Below, in pieces: positions 6,028 to 10,517 of a stretch of 10,517 nt of DNA; the first letter of the stretch is position 1, and every line of letters begins with the position of its first letter. The DNA is from Pseudolabrys sp. (lineage in GTDB: Bacteria; Pseudomonadota; Alphaproteobacteria; Rhizobiales; Xanthobacteraceae). The DNA lies in NCBI GenBank assembly GCA_029945495.1, contig JAQSCR010000509.1, forward strand, positions 1-10,517, read 5' to 3'. The notes under the pieces were generated by a model. That model saw nothing but the letters and a program-made list of their open reading frames with translations, was not told where the DNA came from and did no database searches. The translations under genes were made by a program, and so were the position numbers.

Positions 6028-6066
6028 GCTCATAAATCACTGTGGCCCAGTGGTTTATGAGCTTTT
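6028..6066 (+). terminator. Intrinsic terminator after tRNA-Leu
   Basis: A 15-bp stem (arms 6028-6042 and 6048-6062, one G-T pair) with a 5-nt loop is followed directly by TTTT (6063-6066). It lies 29 bases past the tRNA CCA. If the att core ends at the tRNA, this terminator belongs to the inserted element, replacing the native one. Confidence 0.8.
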
Positions 6067-6101
6067 CGTCTGCGCATAGGAACTCATGGGAACCCTAGAA
6101 A

Positions 6102-6162
6102 TCTACTCACAAATGGAGTAGAGATGTGAGTAGAAAATGCCTCAGCCCAGGGTCTACTCACA
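6102..6162. repeat. Three copies of a 10-bp motif upstream of and overlapping the integrase start
   Basis: TCTACTCACA occurs at 6102-6111 and 6153-6162, and its exact reverse complement TGTGAGTAGA at 6125-6134. The last base of the third copy is the A of the integrase ATG. A fourth, degenerate inverse (GGAGTAGA) lies at 6115-6122. Location and spacing fit arm-type recombinase sites or an operator for autoregulation. Confidence 0.85.
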
Positions 6163-7361
6163 TGGCGCTTTCGCAGCTCGCAATCATCAACGCCAAGCCA
6201 AAGAACAAGCCCTTCCTGCTGTTGGACGGCGAAGGCTTGCACCTCCAGATTTGTACCTCTGGTAGCAAGCTCTGGCGTCTGCGTTACCGGTTTGGTGGCA
6301 AGGCAAACATGATGTCGCTCGGGGCCTTCCCGGCAGTCTCACTCAAGGACGCGCGTGAGAAGCGTGGCGACATCAAGAAGCAAATTGCCGCCGGAATTAA
6401 TCCGTCACTCAGGAGGAAGCTCGACAAGATCAGCGCCTCTTCAGGCAACAGTTTCGGGGCCATCGCTGACGAGTACATTGCAAATCTAAAGGCCAACGAC
6501 GCGGCCGATATAACAGTCAAGAAAAATCGCTGGCTGCTCGAAGACCTTGCGGCACCCATCCGCAATCGTCCGGTGAGCGAAGTCCTCCCGGCCGAGCTTC
6601 TAGACATTCTCAAAAAGGTCCAGGCGAGCGGGCGACGAGATACTGCCCACCGCCTCCGATCGGTCATGGGAGCAGTCTTTCGCCTTGCTGTTGCTACGCT
6701 TCGGGCGACGAACGACCCAACCTATGCACTTCGGGGAGCCCTTCTCAAAGTGAAGGTAAAGCACCGTGCGGCGATAACCGATGAGCACGAGCTTGGCCGT
6801 TTCCTAAACAATCTGGACGAATACGACGGCTGGCCTGTTCTTCAATCGGCCTTCCAATTTCTCATTCTCACCATGGCCCGACCCGGCGACGTGAGGGGGA
6901 TGAAGCGAACCGAGGTTGATTTTGATAAGCGGCTGTGGCGCATCCCAGCAGAACGTATGAAAATGCGCCGACCCCATGATGTGCCGCTCTCCCGGCAGGC
7001 TTTGATGGTGCTTGAAGTTGTCTGGCCACTCAACGAAGAGAACGAGTTGGTATTTCCGTCGCTCCGGTCTCACAAAAAGCCGCTGTCAGAAAATGCATTC
7101 AATTCAGTTGTTCGAAACATGGGCTATGGCAAGGAGCAAGCCACCGCTCACGGCTTCCGATCCACGGCCAGCACGATCCTCAACGAACGAGGCTTCAACG
7201 CTGACGTAATTGAGGCGGCCCTTGCTCATCAGGACGAGGACGAAATACGACGCATCTATAATCGGGCGCTATATTTGCCAGAACGAAAAAAACTCATGCA
7301 GGATTGGGCCGACCTATTAGACAGCTTTAGGAAACAAAAAGTAATCCACCGAGCGGCATAG
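6162..7361 (+). CDS. P4-type tyrosine integrase (site-specific recombinase)
   Basis: With ATG 6162 the protein has 399 residues, typical of P4-like integrases. The start MALSQLAIINAKPKNKPFLL matches the family N-terminus (DUF4102 arm-binding domain, about 1-90), so the upstream GTG at 6126 is unlikely. A core-binding SAM-like domain (about 95-180) and the catalytic domain (about 195-380) follow. All catalytic residues are visible: Arg240 in MARPGDVRG, His330 and Arg333 in HGFRSTAST, His356 in ALAHQ and the nucleophile Tyr366 in RRIYNRALYLPER. It should cut and rejoin DNA at the tRNA-Leu 3' end to insert or excise the element. The gene is visibly lower in GC than the left flank (28 of 60 at 7261-7320 against 47 of 60 at 3841-3900, counted by hand), consistent with transfer. 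No frameshift is seen. Confidence 0.96.
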   Translation: MALSQLAIINAKPKNKPFLLLDGEGLHLQICTSGSKLWRLRYRFGGKANMMSLGAFPAVSLKDAREKRGDIKKQIAAGINPSLRRKLDKISASSGNSFGAIADEYIANLKANDAADITVKKNRWLLEDLAAPIRNRPVSEVLPAELLDILKKVQASGRRDTAHRLRSVMGAVFRLAVATLRATNDPTYALRGALLKVKVKHRAAITDEHELGRFLNNLDEYDGWPVLQSAFQFLILTMARPGDVRGMKRTEVDFDKRLWRIPAERMKMRRPHDVPLSRQALMVLEVVWPLNEENELVFPSLRSHKKPLSENAFNSVVRNMGYGKEQATAHGFRSTASTILNERGFNADVIEAALAHQDEDEIRRIYNRALYLPERKKLMQDWADLLDSFRKQKVIHRAA

Positions 7362-7499
7362 GCGCCTAATCCGCAGGTCGACGCCGTCATCGGTCGGACC
7401 CCGGGTTTCACCAGAGGGCATCTATGTGCAGCTATGCGCACGTTGTACGTGTAGCCATTTGCCGCTATGTTTGACCCGCCCGCTAGCTGGTTACCTGGC

Positions 7500-7530
7500 G
7501 AGCATCGCGATGCTCCCTTTTCGAAGGGAG
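7500..7530 (+). promoter_or_regulatory. Overlapping hairpins in the alpA leader, one hiding the ribosome site
   Basis: A perfect 16-bp palindrome GAGCATCGCGATGCTC (7500-7515) is followed by a second hairpin with arms CTCCCTT (7513-7519) and AAGGGAG (7524-7530) and a TTCG loop. The second arm is the ribosome site of the downstream gene. The two structures share bases 7513-7515, so they cannot both form fully. The palindrome may also be a protein operator. Confidence 0.55.
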
Positions 7531-7536
7531 TGTCCG

Positions 7537-7746
7537 ATGACACAGAGACTGGTTACGAAGAAGGAACTGAGATCGTTATTCGGTGTTCCGTACAGCTTCG
7601 CGCACATCGCGCGTCTTGAAGCCGTCGGCCAATTCCCCAAGCGGGTACGGCTCGGCGCCTGCAGGGTGGCGTGGTTGGCGGAAGAGGTACAAAGCTGGAT
7701 AGACGAGCGCGTCGCAAATCGCGACATGGCACCATCTCCTTCTTGA
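7537..7746 (+). CDS. AlpA-family DNA-binding protein (winged-helix/MerR-like HTH)
   Basis: The ATG at 7537 lies six bases after AAGGGAG and gives 69 residues; the frame is open further upstream but without family similarity. The sequence follows the AlpA pattern: LVTKKELRSLFGVP (recognition-helix region, residues 5-18), then IARLEAVGQFPKRVRLGACR (24-43) and VAWLAEEVQSWIDERVANR (44-62), corresponding to the usual FPxPVRLG..RVGWLxxEVxxWI signature. AlpA-type proteins in P4-like elements act as activators of integrase or as excision factors. The gene lies 175 bases after the integrase on the same strand, so such a role here is likely. The variation LEAVGQFPKR and the non-acidic first helix are within the family range. 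Confidence 0.85.
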   Translation: MTQRLVTKKELRSLFGVPYSFAHIARLEAVGQFPKRVRLGACRVAWLAEEVQSWIDERVANRDMAPSPS

Positions 7747-7751
7747 AGGGT

Positions 7752-7776
7752 ATCGCCTGCGGCCGCGTGAGGCGAT
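7752..7776 (+). terminator. Hairpin after alpA
   Basis: ATCGCCT (7752-7758) and AGGCGAT (7770-7776) pair perfectly around an 11-nt loop that contains a GCGGCCGC palindrome. It starts five bases after the alpA stop. No T-run follows, so function as a terminator is tentative. Confidence 0.35.
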
Positions 7777-7815
7777 CGGCACGCCGCTGCTAAGGCCGAA
7801 ATCACTTAGATAAGT

Positions 7816-10032
7816 CTAGGCAACCGATTCCAAGTGAGATGCGTCAACCGTTAGCAGTGACGCCACTTCCACTTCCACCCGGTTCCGGCCGTTGGTTTTA
7901 GCCCGGTACATCGCCTCGTCTGCCCGCGCGATGAATGTCTCGGCGGTGTCTCCGGCCTTGAGCTGCGCGACGCCAAAACTGCAGCTCACCGTCCCAACAT
8001 CGTCGAACGACAGTTTGCACATGCCATCGCGGAGACTTTCCGCAAGCCCGCGTGCCATCTCGGTGGCGGATCCGGGAACGAGAATGATGAACTCCTCCCC
8101 GCCCCAGCGTGCGAGCACGTCGATCTTGCGGATGCGGGTTGCAACAAAGCTGGACAGCGTGATCAGAACCTTGTCGCCGGCCTGGTGCCCATACGTGTCG
8201 TTGACACGTTTGAAATGGTCGATGTCGTAGAACACCAAAGACAGCGGCGTCTGGTAGCGCAGCGCGCGCAGCATTTCGATCGACAGTTCTTGATTGAACT
8301 TGAACCGGTTAAATAAGCCGGTGAGCGAATCGGTGGTCGCGCGAAAATCCAGTTTTCGCGCGAGATCTTCCGTCTCCAGCCGCTTGTCCAACTGAACACT
8401 GTCGTAAATCCACCGTTCGCGGCCCACGAGATAGACCAAGGCCAACGTCGCCATCTGCAAGGTGATGATGATGCCCAGAACGCGGTTGGCGAAAATTCCT
8501 TGCGGCGCCGTCAACAGCACCAGCGACCATTCGCTGTGATTGGCGGAGCGGCGCCGCACGAAATCGCGTGCACCGTCGCTCGTCGTCCAGGTGGCGTCGA
8601 CGACCTCCCGCTCCAGCATCGGCTTGTCGTTCAGCTTGCCAAATTGGTGGGACAAAGCCTGTTTCGTTTCTTCGGGCAGAGGCCACAGCGTCCTGAACAT
8701 CATCGTCGGTCGGTTGGTCAGAACCACGACGCCATTGGGATCGACGAGAAAGAATGGCCGACCGAACTGCATGAGATCCGATTTAAAATGGTCGAGCGAC
8801 TTCTTCAGCACCGCGACGCCGACAACCTCACCGGCCGCGTCATGAATAGGATAACTCGCGTAGTAATCTCTCTCTCCGCTCGCGGCATCAAACGAAAAGT
8901 AATAGCCGGCCTCTCCGGCAATGGATGTCTGAAAATAGGAGGTGGAGCCGAAATTTAGCTCGCTTGTGCGGGCGGCCTCTTCGCCGTCGGACGAAGCAAT
9001 CACCATTCCCGACTTGTCCAGGATGTAACCGAGCCTGGCGCCCGATGCTTCAGTATCCAAATTTAAGACTGAATTGGCTCTGCCATCTCTTCGCCCGCGG
9101 CCGCCGGTGAGCAGAGCGCGTGCTTCGGACGAACCGGCCAGTGCCCTCACCATGCCATCGATCGTGGAGGTTTCGCCGGACAGCCTGCTGGAGATCAAAT
9201 CAAGATTGCCCTGCGCCTCGTTCTGAACATTCTGCTTGTAAATTCCACCCAGATATTCAGTTAGCGTCCAGCCAAGAACGAGAATTGCCGCCATCGCGAC
9301 CAGCGTCCACACGAACTGCTTTTGCAAAAATTTTGTGTAACGAGAAGACGCCACGTCCCGACTGAGCTTCTGCTTCCAACTTCCCCAGACCGAAAACGCC
9401 ATCCAGCAGGCGAGCAATCCGCGCACGAGTTGGATGGGCATCGCGGTCGCTTGGGTGAAAGTCCCGGAATTCAATACCGTCGCCGGCCAGAACAGAGCCG
9501 CCGGAACAATGATCCCGGCTGCAACGCTATAGAGGGCGAACCCCACGGCGCCGGAAATGGGCCACCACTTTTCACTGCCCGAGGCTCCCTTGGCGTGCAG
9601 AGCCAGAACCAGGCTCGTCGCAGCCGCACCGGGAAAACCGATGGCGTAGCGCGCCAACGCGTTGGTGACATTCAAACCGCCAATCATTCCGCCGAGCGCA
9701 ACCAGCGCGATCAATGGCGCATAGATCCATCGTCCCGGAACTTTCAACTCGATGCGGGCGGCCTCGAGACGTGCAAACTCCAGCAGCAGAAGGAATGAGC
9801 CGGTCATGAGCGCTGTGCGGCCGGTGGCGAATGCCGGGGCGTCGCCGGCCACCAAGGCAGTCAGGTCCAACCACTCGCCCACGCCGTGGACATAGGCAAA
9901 AAGGCCAAGCACGGCCCACGGCATTCCTTGCCCACCCCTCGCGATTGCAAAGCAGACGGAGCCGAGCAGGATGAATGCAAGGCCGTAAAAGAAGAAAATG
10001 AAATCCAGTTCACTGGTCAGAAATGCCGCCAT
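7816..10032 (-). CDS. Membrane diguanylate cyclase: multi-TM N-terminus, Cache sensor domain, GGDEF
   Basis: The 738-residue protein should make cyclic di-GMP from two GTP at the inner membrane. Residues 8-220 hold about seven hydrophobic segments, with a HGVGEWLDL motif (50-58) seen at the head of several bacterial sensor proteins. A further helix at 240-263 leads into an extracytoplasmic region (about 264-516) of double-Cache type: GYILDKSGMVIASSDG, STSYFQTSIAGEAGYYFSF and YASYPI recall the DctB sensor. A helix at 517-537 and a short linker follow. The GGDEF domain (about 565-725) has DSLTGLFNRFKF, DIDHFKRVND and an intact GGEEF (644-648). R635-K-I-D638, five residues before it, is a product-inhibition I-site as in PleD. 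No EAL domain follows. The ribosome site GAGGAG is only two bases before the ATG, unusually close. It is convergent with the alpA gene. Confidence 0.94.
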   Translation of the reverse strand: MAAFLTSELDFIFFFYGLAFILLGSVCFAIARGGQGMPWAVLGLFAYVHGVGEWLDLTALVAGDAPAFATGRTALMTGSFLLLLEFARLEAARIELKVPGRWIYAPLIALVALGGMIGGLNVTNALARYAIGFPGAAATSLVLALHAKGASGSEKWWPISGAVGFALYSVAAGIIVPAALFWPATVLNSGTFTQATAMPIQLVRGLLACWMAFSVWGSWKQKLSRDVASSRYTKFLQKQFVWTLVAMAAILVLGWTLTEYLGGIYKQNVQNEAQGNLDLISSRLSGETSTIDGMVRALAGSSEARALLTGGRGRRDGRANSVLNLDTEASGARLGYILDKSGMVIASSDGEEAARTSELNFGSTSYFQTSIAGEAGYYFSFDAASGERDYYASYPIHDAAGEVVGVAVLKKSLDHFKSDLMQFGRPFFLVDPNGVVVLTNRPTMMFRTLWPLPEETKQALSHQFGKLNDKPMLEREVVDATWTTSDGARDFVRRRSANHSEWSLVLLTAPQGIFANRVLGIIITLQMATLALVYLVGRERWIYDSVQLDKRLETEDLARKLDFRATTDSLTGLFNRFKFNQELSIEMLRALRYQTPLSLVFYDIDHFKRVNDTYGHQAGDKVLITLSSFVATRIRKIDVLARWGGEEFIILVPGSATEMARGLAESLRDGMCKLSFDDVGTVSCSFGVAQLKAGDTAETFIARADEAMYRAKTNGRNRVEVEVASLLTVDASHLESVA

Positions 10033-10390
10033 GACTCCTCGGAATAGTTCGGCAAATGCGTGGCGGATGGGTCATGGTGCCGGCCGGAACCAACCGCCGG
10101 CGGCGGTGCATAGCCATCCAGATTTCTAGCGATTGTATGTGCCGGGAGTTACCAAGCTGCTTCAAATTGGCGGCGTTTTGCGCGGATATGGTAAGGGAAA
10201 TGTCAACGCGCGAGCAAAAATGCATCGGTTTGTCGACGGCCGCACAGCGCTCATGACCGCGCAACTCGTCACCGATGTCTCTTCCTGGCCGATTCTGTTG
10301 AAAAAGTCCGCGTCCTGACTCGATCCATTTTTTCAGGGCGCTATGCGTTTGAGCATCCGCAGACGTTCCCCGATTAGTTGAGGAGCATAC
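10033..10390. other. Region without a supported gene
   Basis: Upstream of the cyclase gene, short reading frames exist on both strands but none has a convincing ribosome site or recognisable product. The cyclase promoter must lie here; a TTGACA on the minus strand (10201-10206) has no good -10 at 16-18 bp. The stretch 10288-10340 may be an IS remnant. Confidence 0.5.
10288..10340. mobile_element. Possible remnant of an insertion sequence end
   Basis: GATTCTGTTGAAAAAGTC (10293-10310) resembles the terminal region of IS5/IS1182-group elements common in rhizobia, and a loose inverted counterpart (TTTTTTCAG) follows at about 10328-10336. No transposase is present. This rests on recall of terminal motifs and is weak. 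Confidence 0.25.
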
Positions 10391-10517
10391 ATGGTCGTGC
10401 CGGTGACGTTCGTGCCCGGTCGCTCCAAGCTTTTGATCACGCCGACACTGACCGGATCAAAGTGTCAATCGGCGTTGGATCGGGACCCCGTATCGGCATC
10501 CAAAAGGGACCCCTTTG
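10391..10517 (+). pseudogene. Possible gene start interrupted by an IS terminus, or gene running out of the window
   Basis: An ATG at 10391 with GAGGAG five bases upstream (10380-10385) opens a frame that stays open to the window end. The first 24 codons (starting MVVPVTFVPGRSKLLI) are not recognised. Codon 25 begins exactly where the putative IS21-type terminus starts (10463), so the original gene may have been cut by insertion. The alternative is that the frame is chance. Confidence 0.25.
10463..10517 (+). mobile_element. Putative terminus of an IS21-family element, continuing past the window
   Basis: From 10463 the sequence begins with TGTCAATCGG and shows two imperfect 24-bp direct repeats (10470-10493 and 10494-10517) that share CGGC at their start and GGGACCCC in the same place (10482-10489 and 10506-10513). 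Multiple GACCCC-bearing repeats just inside a TG terminus are typical of IS21-family ends, which bind the IstA transposase. The istA and istB genes would lie beyond the window, so the assignment is tentative. Confidence 0.5.

Noticed and set aside
6126..6161. GTG start giving a longer integrase
   Set aside because: The family N-terminus begins at the ATG at 6162, and the GTG lies inside one of the three repeated motifs.
10178..10206. Minus-strand TTGACA as promoter of the cyclase gene
   Set aside because: No -10 resembling TATAAT exists at 16-18 bp spacing; the AT-rich ATATCC is too close.
10210..10318. Short plus-strand frames ending LLKKSAS
   Set aside because: No ribosome site; such endings are typical of chance frames read through IS-end sequence.
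10432..10461. TTTGATC...GATCAAA inverted repeat as a second FNR-type box
   Set aside because: The half-sites are 16 bases apart, far more than the 4-base spacer of an FNR/FixK site.
7747..10517. Search by eye for a second copy of the tRNA-Leu 3' end (attR)
   Set aside because: No stretch resembling the T-arm/acceptor end was found; short AGGG or CCAGGG matches are too brief to mean anything.

Overview
The window looks like chromosome of a GC-rich alphaproteobacterium of the order Hyphomicrobiales, most likely near Bradyrhizobium, Rhodopseudomonas or Pseudolabrys. This rests on codon use, a PutA C-terminus, a second HisE-like protein beside a YqaA-type membrane protein, a DUF6494 protein and several tiny secreted or membrane proteins familiar from that group. 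No taxonomic marker such as rRNA is present, so the placement is inference.

Layout. Positions 1-1022 hold the 3' end of putA (proline to glutamate oxidation). Positions 1136-1441 encode a small Gly/Tyr-rich secreted protein. Positions 1528-2611 are a probable two-gene unit: a HisE/MazG-fold nucleotide pyrophosphohydrolase with a repetitive basic tail, then a YqaA/DedA-type membrane protein. Positions 2710-3246 encode a six-cysteine exported protein. Positions 3342-4709 encode a Rossmann plus SAF-domain oxidoreductase of the homoserine-dehydrogenase-like/DRL group. Positions 4857-5082 carry two 35-residue membrane proteins in tandem behind a perfect FNR/FixK-type box at 4789-4802, which suggests control by low oxygen. 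On the minus strand follow a small Arg/Trp/Tyr-rich exported protein (5145-5405) and a DUF6494 protein (5524-5730).

From 5915 the character changes. A tRNA-Leu(CAA) with a good promoter is followed at once by a terminator hairpin, three copies of a 10-bp motif and an intact P4-type tyrosine integrase (6162-7361), then an AlpA-type DNA-binding protein (7537-7746). This is the classic left end of an integrative element inserted at a tRNA 3' end, and its base composition is visibly poorer in GC. No second copy of the tRNA 3' end is seen, so the right boundary is outside the window or lost. Beyond it, on the minus strand, is a 738-residue membrane diguanylate cyclase (multi-TM, Cache, GGDEF). The last ~480 bases lack a clear complete gene and show a possible IS remnant, the start of a possible interrupted gene, and what looks like the terminus of an IS21-family element running off the end.

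The left part is mostly core metabolism and envelope genes; the right part is an accessory region. The most interesting signals are the FNR-box-driven pair of mini membrane proteins, the repeated motif that overlaps the integrase start codon, and the mutually exclusive hairpins that would hide the alpA ribosome binding site.
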